In this document: piece by piece, positions 25,921-35,570 of the stretch
How positions within the stretch are numbered: the stretch's first letter is position 1
How the letters are laid out: the number at the start of each line of letters is the position of its first letter
Assembly (NCBI GenBank): GCA_030681035.1
Contig: JAUXUI010000069.1
Coordinates: forward strand, 91,674 to 155,673
Source of the DNA: Lysobacteraceae bacterium
GTDB taxonomy: Bacteria; Pseudomonadota; Gammaproteobacteria; Xanthomonadales; Xanthomonadaceae
DNA length: 64,000 nucleotides
Direction: 5' to 3'
Notes under the pieces: model-generated
Seen by the model: the letters and a program-made list of their open reading frames with translations, nothing else
What the model was told of the DNA's origin: nothing
Database searches by the model: none
Made by a program: the position numbers and the translations under genes

Positions 25921-27849
25921 GTGAAAACCCGTCGCGCCTTGACCGCGCTGTCACTGTCGATTGCCCTTGCATTGTCCGCTGGTTGCAGCAAAACCCCCGA
26001 GCCAGCCAAACCCACGCCAGCCGATGCCGATGCGTTTGTCGATCGGGTCAATGAGCAACTGCGCATGGATTACCCCGAGGTCACCTCGGCGCAGTGGCTC
26101 GCATCGACCTACATCAACACCGACAGCCAACGCATATCCGCCAAGGCGCTGGAGCGCGCACTGGCGCAACTGGGTGAATATGTCGAAGAAGCGAAACAGT
26201 TCGATGGACTTGAGCTCAAGCCGGAAACGGCACGTGCCATCGCACTGCTGAAGCTGAGCACCGCGATGCCGGCGCCCAAGGACCCGGCCAAACTGGCCGA
26301 GTTGACGCAGTTGTCGACCAAAATGGAAGGTATGTACGGTGCCGGCAAATACTGCGCCGACGCTGACAAGCCAGAAACCTGTCGCGATCTGGGCGAGTTG
26401 TCCAGCACGCTGGCCAACAGCCGCGATTACGATGCGCAATTGGACGCTTGGCGCGGTTGGCGCACGATTTCGGTGCCGATACGCGCGGATTATCAGAAGT
26501 TTGCAGCGTTGCTCAACGAAGGCGCGAGCGAGTTGGGTTTTGCCAATGCTGGCGAGATGTGGCGCGCCGGCTACGACATGAGCCCGGCAGATTTTCAGGC
26601 CGAGACCGATCGTTTATGGGGGCAGGTCGAGCCCTTGTACAAGCAACTGCATTGCTATGTGCGCAGCGAGCTGGTGGAACGGTATGGACCTGCCAAGGGG
26701 CAGGTTGATGGCATGATTCCGGCGCATCTCACCGGCAATATGTGGGCGCAGCAATGGGGCAATATCTGGGATTTGGTCGAGCCGTACAAGGGGGCCGGTA
26801 GCCTGGATGTCGGCAGCACCTTGCGTGCGCATCGCGATACCGAGTTCAAGCGTTTGTTGGCCGATTTCAAAGGCTCGCCCACTGCCCTGGAACAGGCTGA
26901 ATTGAGCCATCAGGCCGACCTGGCGGTGGCAACCAAAATGACCCAGCGCGCCGAGGATTTCTATCGCTCGCTTGGTATGCCAGCGCTGCCGAAGACGTTC
27001 TATGAGCGCTCGCAGTTGATCAAGCCACGCGACCGCGATGTGGTCTGCCATGCCAGTGCCTGGGATATGGATTACCAGGGTGATGTGCGCATCAAGATGT
27101 GCATCGAGCCGAGCGAAGATGAGTTCACCACCATCTATCATGAGCTTGGGCATATCTTCTATTACCTGGCGTACAACCACTTGCCGCCGATCTTCCAGAG
27201 CGGCGCCCACGATGGGTTTCACGAGGCGATCGGCGACACCATGGTGTTGGCGATGACTCCGGGTTACCTCAGTTCAATCGGCCTGGTCGACAAGCCCAAG
27301 GTTTCCGAAGAGGCGCTGATCAACGGCCAATTGCGCATGGCGTTGGATAAGGTCGCCTTTCTGCCGTTCGGTTTGATGATCGACCGCTGGCGCTGGGGTG
27401 TGTTTGATGGCTCGATTACGCCAGAAAACTACAACAAGGCATGGTGGCAACTGCGCGCCAGGTATCAGGGCGTGGCGGCGGTGGGCGAGCGTGGCGAGGA
27501 GTTCTTCGATCCGGGCGCGAAATACCATGTGCCTGGCAACACGCCGTATACCCGCTATTTCCTCGCGCATATCCTGCAATTCCAGTTCTACAAAGCGCTG
27601 TGCGATGCCTCCGGTTACACAGGGCCGCTGCACGAGTGCAGCTTCTATGGCAACAAGGCGGCTGGCGAGAAGTTCTGGGCGATGCTGCAACACGGCCAGA
27701 GCCAGCCGTGGCCGCAGACACTCAAGGAACTGACCGGCTCCGAGCAGATGGATGCCAGCGCGATTCTGGATTATTTCGCTCCGCTCAAGACATGGCTGGA
27801 AGCGAAGAATGCCGGGCAGGAATGTGGCTGGCCGGGTGAGGGTGGCTGA
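25921..27849 (+). CDS. M2-family dipeptidyl carboxypeptidase (ACE homologue), lipoprotein
   Basis: Zinc metallopeptidase of the angiotensin-converting-enzyme family, removing C-terminal dipeptides. The GTG start at 25921 (MKTRRALTALSLSIALALSAGCSKTPEP) gives a lipoprotein signal with lipobox LSAGC, so it is expected to be anchored in the periplasm or outer membrane. The zinc site is HELGH (His407, Glu408, His411) with the downstream HEAIGD glutamate (Glu435). 642 residues, close to one ACE domain. A frame open further upstream has no family sequence. Homologues occur in Xanthomonas. It is transcribed divergently from the asmA-like gene and is probably monocistronic. Confidence 0.93.
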   Translation: MKTRRALTALSLSIALALSAGCSKTPEPAKPTPADADAFVDRVNEQLRMDYPEVTSAQWLASTYINTDSQRISAKALERALAQLGEYVEEAKQFDGLELKPETARAIALLKLSTAMPAPKDPAKLAELTQLSTKMEGMYGAGKYCADADKPETCRDLGELSSTLANSRDYDAQLDAWRGWRTISVPIRADYQKFAALLNEGASELGFANAGEMWRAGYDMSPADFQAETDRLWGQVEPLYKQLHCYVRSELVERYGPAKGQVDGMIPAHLTGNMWAQQWGNIWDLVEPYKGAGSLDVGSTLRAHRDTEFKRLLADFKGSPTALEQAELSHQADLAVATKMTQRAEDFYRSLGMPALPKTFYERSQLIKPRDRDVVCHASAWDMDYQGDVRIKMCIEPSEDEFTTIYHELGHIFYYLAYNHLPPIFQSGAHDGFHEAIGDTMVLAMTPGYLSSIGLVDKPKVSEEALINGQLRMALDKVAFLPFGLMIDRWRWGVFDGSITPENYNKAWWQLRARYQGVAAVGERGEEFFDPGAKYHVPGNTPYTRYFLAHILQFQFYKALCDASGYTGPLHECSFYGNKAAGEKFWAMLQHGQSQPWPQTLKELTGSEQMDASAILDYFAPLKTWLEAKNAGQECGWPGEGG

Positions 27850-28361
27850 GGGTAAACCCCATGCGTCGCCGGCTCCCACAGAAGCACAGCGCCGAGATTC
27901 CTGTAGGAGCTCAACCTGTGAGCGACCGTGACCCACCATCAACGCGTGTCGGGTCGCCCACACAGGGCTCCTACAGGGGTAGAGCACGGTTTTTTTGTAG
28001 GAGCGCACCCTGTGCGCGACCGTAATCCCACCATCAACGCGTGTCGGGTCGCCCACACAGGGCTCCTACAGGGGTAGATCACTGCTTTGTTGTAGGAGCG
28101 CACCCTGTGAGCGACCGTAATCTTTCAACCGGGGCGCACGCGGGTCGGTCGCTGCGCGACAACGCAGGCTGCGCCTGCTCCGCCCTCGACCGCTTCGCGG
28201 TTACGCGGGGCTTCGCCCCGACACTTCGCCGCTGCGCGGCTCGCTCGGTCACCCACACAGGGCTCCACAGGGGGCACTCCGCTCTTGGGAGCGCGCTTGC
28301 GCGCGAAGCACTTTCTGCAGCTTGTTCGCCTGTAGGCAGGCCCCACAGAAGCGCGGATCGA
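27850..28361. repeat. Cluster of REP-like palindromic repeats
   Basis: No gene is seen. Two near-identical pairs of inverted GTAGGAGC...CTCCTAC repeats (27902-27979 and 27996-28074) form a direct repeat of about 94 bases; both contain CACCCTGTG or a one-base variant, and CCATCAACGCGTGTCGGGTC between arms. A third, diverged pair runs from 28091 to about 28275, with a GC-rich stretch of small palindromes (such as GGGGCTTCGCCCC) in its spacer. A related GGGAGCGCGCTTGCGCGCGAAGC palindrome and a GCAGGCCCCACAGAAGC tail (about 28286-28350) end the block. It separates the M2 peptidase gene from the convergent serine hydrolase gene. Confidence 0.85.
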
Positions 28362-29591
28362 TCAGCGCTGCCGGCTGTATTTCTCGAACTCCAGCCAATC
28401 CGTGGCGGGCAGTTGCAGAGCCTTGTCAAGCAAGGTTGGAAACAAACCCGATGGCGCGCCACTTTCGCTGTTCCACAAGATCACCACGCCAAGATCGCGC
28501 TCCGGCAGGATGCCCATGATTGCGCGATAGCCTTGCACCGCGCCGGCATGATAAAGCAATGGGTGGCCGGCATAATCCATCACCCGCCAGCCGGTTGCGT
28601 AATGCGCATCACGCAGGCGATCGCGGCGCCAGCGTGAGCCGCGCAACTGGTCCGGGGTGCGTACCTGCTCCTTGTGGATCGTGTCGAGCAATGGCTGCGG
28701 AAGCACATCGGGACGATGCCCGGACTGTGCGATCAACCATTGCGCCATGTCGTTGACGCTGGCATTGACGCCGGCCGCCGGCGGCACCCGGTAATACGTT
28801 TCTTTAGGCCGCACCGGAGTCCAGCGTCCGCGGGAACGCACATGCGGGCGCGCCCAACTGGAGCTGGCTTCCAATGCATCACGGCCGTAGGTGGCACCGA
28901 GCATCCCGAGTGGATGGAATAGCCGCTTTTCCACCAAATGGTAATAAAAGTCGCCAGTGACCGCGAACACGACATCACCAATCAGGCTGAACGCGATATT
29001 TTGGTAGGCGTAGCAATCGCCGGGTGCGCAAATGACTGGCGCTTGATCAAGCTGCGCCACCAGCAATGGAAACGGTTCGTCGGCTTCCAGGCTGCGGTCC
29101 AGCGAATTGTATGGCAAGCCAACGCGGTGGCTGAGGATATCCATGACCGTCAGGTTCTCTGCCGATTTCATGTCAGCGAGCTTGAAGGCGGGCAGGTAGG
29201 TGTTGATGCGTGCGTCCCACGACAGCACGCCATCGCTGACCAGCATGGCGCTAAGCGTGCCGGCGAAGGATTTCGAGAGCGAGGCGATGCGAAACGTGGT
29301 GTCGGCGGTAATCGGTTGTCGATCCGTGCTGGACACCACGCCAAAACCGTAAGTTGACACGACCCTGCCATTTTGCACCACGGCCATCGCCAGGCCTGGA
29401 ATCCGCGCTTCGGTGACTACGCGCCTGGCCAGTCGTTCCACCCGTTTGCTGTCGGCGGTGACGTCGTAGGGTTTGGCGCTGTCGGGTTCAAGATTCTCCG
29501 CGTGTGCCGTCGTTGCGATGCTAGCGATGGTGGCCGCGCTGAACAGTAGCGCGATGAGCGGGCGGTAACAGGCGGAGGGTTTGCGGGGCAT
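28362..29591 (-). CDS. Beta-lactamase-fold serine hydrolase, secreted
   Basis: Penicillin-binding-protein-like hydrolase of the class C beta-lactamase/esterase family. ATG 29591 (MPRKPSACYRPLIALLFSAATIASIATTAHAEN) provides a signal peptide with cleavage after AHA, so it is periplasmic or secreted. Active-site motifs: SxxK as S104-L-S-K107, YxN as YQN in CYAYQNIAF, and HAG in LYHAGAVQGY. 409 residues. Substrate is not evident; relatives include D-aminopeptidases, esterases and AmpC, and a resistance role cannot be claimed. It is convergent with the M2 peptidase gene across a repeat cluster and divergent from lemA. Confidence 0.88.
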   Translation of the reverse strand: MPRKPSACYRPLIALLFSAATIASIATTAHAENLEPDSAKPYDVTADSKRVERLARRVVTEARIPGLAMAVVQNGRVVSTYGFGVVSSTDRQPITADTTFRIASLSKSFAGTLSAMLVSDGVLSWDARINTYLPAFKLADMKSAENLTVMDILSHRVGLPYNSLDRSLEADEPFPLLVAQLDQAPVICAPGDCYAYQNIAFSLIGDVVFAVTGDFYYHLVEKRLFHPLGMLGATYGRDALEASSSWARPHVRSRGRWTPVRPKETYYRVPPAAGVNASVNDMAQWLIAQSGHRPDVLPQPLLDTIHKEQVRTPDQLRGSRWRRDRLRDAHYATGWRVMDYAGHPLLYHAGAVQGYRAIMGILPERDLGVVILWNSESGAPSGLFPTLLDKALQLPATDWLEFEKYSRQR

Positions 29592-29791
29592 ATCGGTCTG
29601 AGTGTGAATACGGCTTACAGTATAGAGCGCGATCAAGGGCGTGCCTGAACAGGCGGGCGAAGCGATTGTCGGTGGATGTGTTGTCGTGAATCAAGATGAG
29701 TTGCGCAGTAACACCCTGTCGTGCTTTGCTTGGGTGATGGTGCCGCTGGTGGTGTCGCCAGCGTTTGGCCTTTCAATCAGGAGAAAAGTTC

Positions 29792-30373
29792 ATGGGCTGG
29801 ATCATATTGCTGCTACCGCTGGTTTTGGTGGTCTGGGCAGTGGGGATTTACAACGGGCTGATTACTGCTCGCAATGCCTTCAAGAACGCGTTTGCGCAGA
29901 TTGATGTGCAACTCAGCCGACGCCACGACCTGATACCGAATCTGGTTGAAGTGGCCAAGGGCTATCTCAAGCACGAGCGCGAAACGCTGGATGCGGTGAT
30001 TTCGGCGCGCGCGAAGGCGGTCAGCGGTCTGGGTGCGGCCAAGGCCGATCCGGGCAATGCGGCGGCGATGGCAAACCTGGGCGCCGACGAGGGCGCGCTT
30101 ACCGGTGCGCTGGGCCGCTTGATGATGGTGGCTGAAGCCTACCCGGAACTGAAGGCCAATCAGACCATGATGCAGCTTTCCGAAGAACTGAGCTCCACTG
30201 AAAACCGTGTTGCGTTTGCGCGGCAGGCGTTCAATGACGGTGTCATGGCGTACAACAATCGACGCGAGGTGTTCCCCAGCAATATCGTGGCCGGCATGTT
30301 CCAGTTCCAGCCGGCGGCCCTGCTGGAGATCACCACGCCGGATGCGCGTGTGGCGCCCAAGGTGGCGTTTTAA
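29792..30373 (+). CDS. lemA: LemA family protein
   Basis: A 193-residue protein with an N-terminal membrane helix (MGWIILLLPLVLVVWAVGIYNGL) and a helical-bundle domain carrying the LemA signature AFAQIDVQLSRRHDLIPNLVEVAKGYLKHERETLDAVISAR and ENRVAFARQAFNDGVMAYN. ATG 29792 has a clear AGGAGA ribosome-binding site; the frame continues upstream without homology. LemA proteins are commonly encoded beside membrane M48 proteases, as here (gap 27 bases). Their function is poorly defined. Confidence 0.95.
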   Translation: MGWIILLLPLVLVVWAVGIYNGLITARNAFKNAFAQIDVQLSRRHDLIPNLVEVAKGYLKHERETLDAVISARAKAVSGLGAAKADPGNAAAMANLGADEGALTGALGRLMMVAEAYPELKANQTMMQLSEELSSTENRVAFARQAFNDGVMAYNNRREVFPSNIVAGMFQFQPAALLEITTPDARVAPKVAF

Positions 30374-30400
30374 GTGCATCGCGGCGCGGGTTGACCGACA

Positions 30401-32341
30401 ATGAATTTTTTCGAGCGCCAGCAGACGGTGCGTGCGCAATCACGGCGTTTGATCCTGCTGTTTGTGCTGGCTGTGGCCGGCATTGTCTTTGTCGTGGATC
30501 TTTCGTTGCTGTTGTTGCTCGGGGTTTTCAAGGTCGATCAACTGGGTTTCTGGGAAAGTCTGGTTGCCCATCGCGGCGCGCTGGCCGTAACCAGTCTGTT
30601 GGTGTTGGCGATAATCGGCGTGGCCTCATTGGGCCGCATGCTGCAACTGCGCGGTGGTGGCGCGGCAGTAGCGCGCGAGTTGGGTGGCACCCAAGTGCCC
30701 GGTGATAGCCGCGATCCGGGTTATCGCCGGCTGCGCAATGTGGTCGAGGAAGTCGCCATCGCATCGGCATTGCCAGTGCCGGATATTTTCGTGCTGGAGC
30801 ACGAAGCCGGGATCAATGCTTTCGCCGCCGGTTGGAGCGCGTCTGATGCGGCCATCGCGGTGACCCGTGGCGCCATTGATCGCCTCAATCGCGATGAGTT
30901 GCAAGGCGTGGTGGCACACGAGTTCAGCCATATCCTGAATGGCGACATGCGCTTGAATATCCGTCTGATGGGGGTGTTGTTCGGAATATTGGCGCTCGGC
31001 CTGATCGGCCGCCAGGTATTGCGCCATGCGCGTTTCAGCCGCTCGCGGGGTTCAGCACAGGTCATGTTGTTCGGGTTGGCATTGCTGGTGTTTGGCGGCA
31101 TCGGCCTGTTCATTGCGCGCGTAATCAAGGCCGGGGTCAGCCGACAACGCGAGTATCTGGCTGATGCCTCGGCGGTGCAATTCACCCGCCAGACCCAGGG
31201 CCTGGCTTCGGCGTTGAAGAAGGTTGGGGCGGTGGCCGATGGCTCGCGTTTGAGCAGTGATCAGACCGAGCAGGTCAGCCATATGCTGTTCGGTGATGGG
31301 GTCGGCTACTCATCATTTTTTTCCAGCCATCCGCCCTTGCTCGAACGCATCAAGGCGCTTGAGCCGGGCTTTGTAGCGGCGCAGATGACGCAACTGCGAA
31401 AGCGCTGGCAACTCAGTCCGCCCGATGGGTTGGCCGAGGATCGCGGCATGGGCCTGGCCGAGCCGGCAATCGGCTTGCCATCTGTGGATGCGCTGATCGC
31501 TGAACGCCCAGCGCAGATGCCGGCACATGTTGGCAGCCCGGATATTGGCGACTACCAGCGTGCTGCAATGATCCATGCCGATATGCCCGAAGCGCTGGCA
31601 AATGCAGCACGCTCGCACCAGCATGTGGTTGCGATGTTGCTTGCCTTGTTGCATTCACCCGATGCTGTGCTGGCTGCACGCCAGCTCGCGTTGGTATCCG
31701 CGCGTCTTGGCGAAGACGTTGCCGTCGCAGTTTCATCGCAAATAGCTGCGCTGCGAGGCCTGCACCCGTTGCTGCGCCTGCCACTGGCGCAGCTGGCCTT
31801 TCCGGCACTACGGCGCAGGCCACGGCCGGAACTGGATGTTGTGCTCGCCACGGTAGATGCGTTGATCCACATCGATGGCCAGCTTGATCTGTTTGAATAT
31901 TGCCTGGCGACCCTGCTGCACACGCAGGTGATGCAGGCGCTCGATCCGGCGCAGCACTGGCAAGCCGGCAAGCACAAGTTGGTTGACTGCATCGTTTCGC
32001 TGCGTGATCTGCTGGCCGTATTGGCGCAGCAAGGGCATGCCGATGTGGGTTCCGCGCGGCATGCGTTTGTCGCCGGCTGGCATTGCCTGCTGCCGAATGT
32101 ACAAGTCCAATACCCGGCTACTGCGGTGTCGGTACGCGCACTGGATGCCGCCTGGCCGGAACTGGTTCGTCTCGCGCCGGCTGGCAAGACGGCACTGATC
32201 GAGGCGATGGCCGTTGCTGCTGCACACGATGATCAGATTACGCTGGCCGAGGCGGAATTGCTGCGTACCGTCTGTGCGCTGCTACAGTGTCCGCTGCCGC
32301 CGCTACGTGTTCTCGGCAACGCAGTGCCAGCGTCAAATTGA
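30401..32341 (+). CDS. M48 membrane metalloprotease with TerB-like C-terminal region
   Basis: A 646-residue protein. Two membrane helices (about 17-45 and 58-80) precede an M48 zinc protease domain with HEFSH (His173, Glu174, His177), the LPVPDIFVLEHEAGINAFAAG segment and the later REYLADASAVQFTR glutamate, with two more membrane helices around 190-240. The last about 330 residues are not protease; the end (AVAAAHDDQITLAEAELLRTVCALLQCPLPPL) resembles TerB-like helical domains. A role in membrane protein quality control is likely for the protease part. It forms a pair with lemA; folP follows after 27 bases. Confidence 0.9.
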   Translation: MNFFERQQTVRAQSRRLILLFVLAVAGIVFVVDLSLLLLLGVFKVDQLGFWESLVAHRGALAVTSLLVLAIIGVASLGRMLQLRGGGAAVARELGGTQVPGDSRDPGYRRLRNVVEEVAIASALPVPDIFVLEHEAGINAFAAGWSASDAAIAVTRGAIDRLNRDELQGVVAHEFSHILNGDMRLNIRLMGVLFGILALGLIGRQVLRHARFSRSRGSAQVMLFGLALLVFGGIGLFIARVIKAGVSRQREYLADASAVQFTRQTQGLASALKKVGAVADGSRLSSDQTEQVSHMLFGDGVGYSSFFSSHPPLLERIKALEPGFVAAQMTQLRKRWQLSPPDGLAEDRGMGLAEPAIGLPSVDALIAERPAQMPAHVGSPDIGDYQRAAMIHADMPEALANAARSHQHVVAMLLALLHSPDAVLAARQLALVSARLGEDVAVAVSSQIAALRGLHPLLRLPLAQLAFPALRRRPRPELDVVLATVDALIHIDGQLDLFEYCLATLLHTQVMQALDPAQHWQAGKHKLVDCIVSLRDLLAVLAQQGHADVGSARHAFVAGWHCLLPNVQVQYPATAVSVRALDAAWPELVRLAPAGKTALIEAMAVAAAHDDQITLAEAELLRTVCALLQCPLPPLRVLGNAVPASN

Positions 32342-32368
32342 GTCCCTGCATTTTCCGTTATTGGCCCA

Positions 32369-33277
32369 GTGATGTTCAGTGATCCCTCCATCCGTACCTT
32401 GGACTGTGCCGGCCGCGTATTGAGCCTTGATCGGCCGCGGGTGATGGGCATCGTCAACGTCACGCCGGACTCGTTCTCGGATGGTGGCTGCCATGCCGAC
32501 ACCGATGCGGCGGTGGCCTACGCGCTGGGTTTGATCGAACAAGGCGCAGATTTGCTGGATGTTGGCGGTGAATCGACCCGCCCCGGTGCCGATGCCGTGC
32601 CGCTCGATGTCGAACTGGCGCGCGTGCTGCTGGTGATCGAGCGACTGGCCGCACAATGCAGCGTACCGATTTCGGTGGATACGCGTCGCCCCGAAGTGAT
32701 GCGTGCAGCAGTAGCCGCAGGCGCTGGCATGATCAACGATGTCAGCGCGTTGGCGGGCGATGGTGCGCTGGATGCTGCTGCACAACTTGGCGTGCCTGTG
32801 GTGTTGATGCACATGCGCGGTGAGCCGCGCATGATGCAGGATGCCCCGCACTATGCTGATGTTGTGGCCGAAGTACACAGTTTTTTGGCGCAGCGCATTT
32901 TTGCCTGCGAGATGTCGGGCATCGACAAGAAACGCATGGTTGTTGATCCCGGCTTCGGCTTCGGCAAATCGCATGAGCACAATCTTGCATTGCTTGCCAA
33001 CCTGCGACGGTTTGCCGATCTGGGTGTGCCACTGATGGTTGGCCTTTCGCGCAAGCGATTGATCGGTGAGATTACCGGGCGGGCGTTGCCGGAACGGGTG
33101 CATGGCTCGGTTGCAGCGGCTTTGCTGGCGGTGGAGCGCGGCGCCGGTATCGTGCGGGTTCATGATGTGGCCGCTACCGTGGATGCATTGGCCATGGCGT
33201 GGGCGCTGCGGGATTACCTGTTGCCGGATGGCACCGTGGCGAAGGCGCCCGCGATTCGTTGGTCCGACGATGATTGA
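32369..33277 (+). CDS. folP: Dihydropteroate synthase
   Basis: Joins p-aminobenzoate to the pterin diphosphate in folate synthesis; the sulfonamide target. The start is GTG 32369 or the adjacent ATG 32372. About 301-302 residues, slightly longer than the usual 280 through an N-terminal extension. Motifs: MGIVNVTPDSFSDGG pterin-site loop, DVGGESTRPGA loop 2, ISVDTRRPEVMRAAVAAGAGMINDVSAL, DPGFGFGKSHEHNLALL and GLSRKR. It follows the M48 protease gene by 27 bases, so it may be transcribed with lemA-M48. In many genomes folP follows ftsH; here it does not. Confidence 0.95.
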   Translation: MMFSDPSIRTLDCAGRVLSLDRPRVMGIVNVTPDSFSDGGCHADTDAAVAYALGLIEQGADLLDVGGESTRPGADAVPLDVELARVLLVIERLAAQCSVPISVDTRRPEVMRAAVAAGAGMINDVSALAGDGALDAAAQLGVPVVLMHMRGEPRMMQDAPHYADVVAEVHSFLAQRIFACEMSGIDKKRMVVDPGFGFGKSHEHNLALLANLRRFADLGVPLMVGLSRKRLIGEITGRALPERVHGSVAAALLAVERGAGIVRVHDVAATVDALAMAWALRDYLLPDGTVAKAPAIRWSDDD

Positions 33278-33535
33278 GTTCTGCGCCCGGTCGCCCACAG
33301 GGTGGGCTCCTACAGTGCACAACACCGCTCTGTGTGGGATCGGGCCTTGCCCGCGAAGCTTCCGCAACGTTGTTCGCCGGCCGGCCGGCTCCCACAAAGG
33401 CACTCACTGGCACCAGCGGGCAACACAGTTGCTCTACAAAAGCGCAACGATCTCACCCTGTAGGAGCCCACCCTGTGGGCGACCGGGCGAAGCGAAGGCC
33501 CGACATTTTTCCCGCCGCACCCGGAGATTTATTCG
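33278..33535. repeat. REP-like repeat block between folP and tldD
   Basis: An inverted REP arm CCCACAGGGTGGGCTCCTAC (about 33293-33312) opens the block and a forward copy GTAGGAGCCCACCCTGTGGG (about 33461-33480) closes it. Between them are a GTGGGATCGGGCCTTGCCCGCGAAGC-type palindrome and the segment GTTCGCCGGCCGGCCGGCTC to CAACACAGTTGC, closely similar to 58317-58381. No gene is seen; the tldD start follows directly. Confidence 0.8.
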
Positions 33536-34978
33536 ATGACCAATTGCATCACCCACGCCGAGACGATACTACTCGCCCCATCGGGCCTCGCGGCGTCGGA
33601 TCTGGAGCGCACCTTTGCGGTGCTGCTTGGGCCGGGCGTGGATTTTGGTGATCTGTATTTTCAGCATTCCCGCCGCGAAAGCTGGGCGATGGAGGATGGC
33701 ATCGTCAAGGAGGGTAGCCACGCCATCGAGCAGGGCGTTGGCGTGCGTGCGGTCAGTGGTGAAAAGACCGGTTTTGCCTATTCCGATGACATTACTGCCC
33801 AAGCGCTGACGACCGCCGCCCACTCGGCGCGTGCTATTGCCCGTGACGGGCTGTCTGCCAATCCCAAGCCGCTGGTGCGTGGCCTTGCGCGTGGGCTGTA
33901 CTCGGCCGCCGACCCGATCGAGGGGATGGCGGTGGCGCAACGATTGGCTGCCCTGCGTGATACCGACAAGCTGCTGCGTGCGCTTGATCCACGGGTCAAG
34001 CAGGTGATGGTCAGCCTGACCGGCAGCATCGAAACTCTGCTGGTAGCGCGCAGTGATGGCCTGCTGGCGGCGGATGTGCGACCGCTGGTGCGTTTCAATG
34101 TACAGGTAATCGTCGAGCACCATGGCCGTCGTGAGAGCGGCTATGCCGGCGGTGGTGGCCGTTACGATTACGTGCAGTTGCTGGCCGACGGAAAACCGGA
34201 GAGCTGGGCACGCGAGGCGCTGCGTCAGGCGTTGGTGAATCTGGACGCTGGTCCGGCGCCGGCTGGCACCATGCCGGTGGTATTGGGGCCGGGCTGGCCC
34301 GGCGTGTTGTTGCATGAAGCCGTAGGGCATGGGCTGGAAGGCGATTTCAACCGCAAGGGCACTTCCACCTATGCTGGGCGCATTGGTGAGCGCGTGGCGG
34401 CACCCGGCGTCACCATCGTGGATGACGGTACGCTGGCGCAGCGGCGGGGTTCCTTGAACATCGATGACGAGGGTAACCCGAGCCGTTGCAATGTGTTGAT
34501 CGAAGATGGTGTGCTGCGCGGCTACATGCACGACATGCTCAGCGCGCGGCTAGCCGGTGTCAGCCCAACCGGCAATGGCCGCCGTGAAAGCTTTGCGCAC
34601 TTGCCGATGCCGCGCATGACCAATACCTACATGCTGCCCGGCGCACACGATCCGCAAGAAATCATCGCATCGGTCAAACGCGGCCTGTATGCGGTCAATT
34701 TTGGTGGGGGTCAGGTCGATATCACCAGTGGCAAGTTCGTGTTTTCCACCTCGGAGGCGTACCTGATCGAGAACGGCAAAGTTACCCGCCCGGTAAAAGG
34801 CGCTACGCTGATTGGCAATGGCCCGGAAACCATGGGCCGGGTCAGCATGATCGGGTCGGATCTGAAGCTTGATGAAGGCGTGGGTGTGTGCGGCAAGGAG
34901 GGCCAGAGCGTGCCGGTGGGTGTCGGCCAGCCAACCTTGCTGATTGACGCTTTGACGGTGGGTGGGACGCAGGCATGA
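33536..34978 (+). CDS. tldD: Metalloprotease TldD
   Basis: Subunit of the TldD/TldE (PmbA) protease that unfolds and cleaves peptides such as microcin precursors. ATG 33536 ([20 protein letters not shown]) gives 480 residues, as in E. coli. The zinc-binding [11 protein letters not shown] motif lies at about residues 261-271, and [22 protein letters not shown] is the conserved substrate/active-site region. The partner pmbA lies close by on the same strand, with yjgA on the opposite strand between them. Confidence 0.96.
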   Translation: MTNCITHAETILLAPSGLAASDLERTFAVLLGPGVDFGDLYFQHSRRESWAMEDGIVKEGSHAIEQGVGVRAVSGEKTGFAYSDDITAQALTTAAHSARAIARDGLSANPKPLVRGLARGLYSAADPIEGMAVAQRLAALRDTDKLLRALDPRVKQVMVSLTGSIETLLVARSDGLLAADVRPLVRFNVQVIVEHHGRRESGYAGGGGRYDYVQLLADGKPESWAREALRQALVNLDAGPAPAGTMPVVLGPGWPGVLLHEAVGHGLEGDFNRKGTSTYAGRIGERVAAPGVTIVDDGTLAQRRGSLNIDDEGNPSRCNVLIEDGVLRGYMHDMLSARLAGVSPTGNGRRESFAHLPMPRMTNTYMLPGAHDPQEIIASVKRGLYAVNFGGGQVDITSGKFVFSTSEAYLIENGKVTRPVKGATLIGNGPETMGRVSMIGSDLKLDEGVGVCGKEGQSVPVGVGQPTLLIDALTVGGTQA

Positions 34979-35010
34979 ATCTGATGGAGTGCCGTGGCTG
35001 TAATCAGTGC

Positions 35011-35535
35011 TCAGGCGTTGCCCAGCGTAGTGCGCAGCGTGCGCAGCAGTTCGCGTTGCGCCCGTGGTGGCTTGCTTTTGGCGCGTTCATCGCGGGCGTT
35101 GCGTACCAGTTGACGCAGCTGTTGACGATCACTGTGCGTATATTCCTGCAACCACTGCGCCAATGCCTCATCGCCTTCGGCTATCAGGCGCTCGCGCCAG
35201 TTTTCCGCCAAATGCAGGATCGCAGTTTCCTGTCGGCTGGCACCTTTGCTGTGTTCAATCTGTGCGCGGATGGCTGTCAGCGTTTCATCGTCCTCGCGGC
35301 GCATGTATTTGGCCAAAAGCTGGACTTGCCGCTTGTGCGCAATATGAGTTCGGATGGCCTGCGCTTGCGCGATATGTTCGCGAACCGCTTCCGGGATCGG
35401 CATTGCCTGCAGTTCGGCCGGTTTCAGCGCGACCAGCCGCTCAGCCAGGTCAAATACGGCCAGGGCCTCGCGTCGCTGCTGGCTGCGGCTGGGCCCTTCG
35501 AACTCCGGGTTGTCGCTGTCAGTGACTTCAGTCAT
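35011..35535 (-). CDS. yjgA: Ribosome-associated protein YjgA/DarP (DUF615)
   Basis: A 174-residue, highly charged helical protein with the DUF615 features [42 protein letters not shown] and [15 protein letters not shown]-like helices (here [15 protein letters not shown]). In E. coli the protein associates with late 50S precursors. ATG 35535 is preceded by GAGG on the minus strand. It is divergent from pmbA (35 bases between start codons), the same arrangement as in E. coli. Confidence 0.95.
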   Translation of the reverse strand: MTEVTDSDNPEFEGPSRSQQRREALAVFDLAERLVALKPAELQAMPIPEAVREHIAQAQAIRTHIAHKRQVQLLAKYMRREDDETLTAIRAQIEHSKGASRQETAILHLAENWRERLIAEGDEALAQWLQEYTHSDRQQLRQLVRNARDERAKSKPPRAQRELLRTLRTTLGNA

Positions 35536-35570
35536 GGCGTTACCTCGTTGCGGTCAGTAAGGATACGCAG

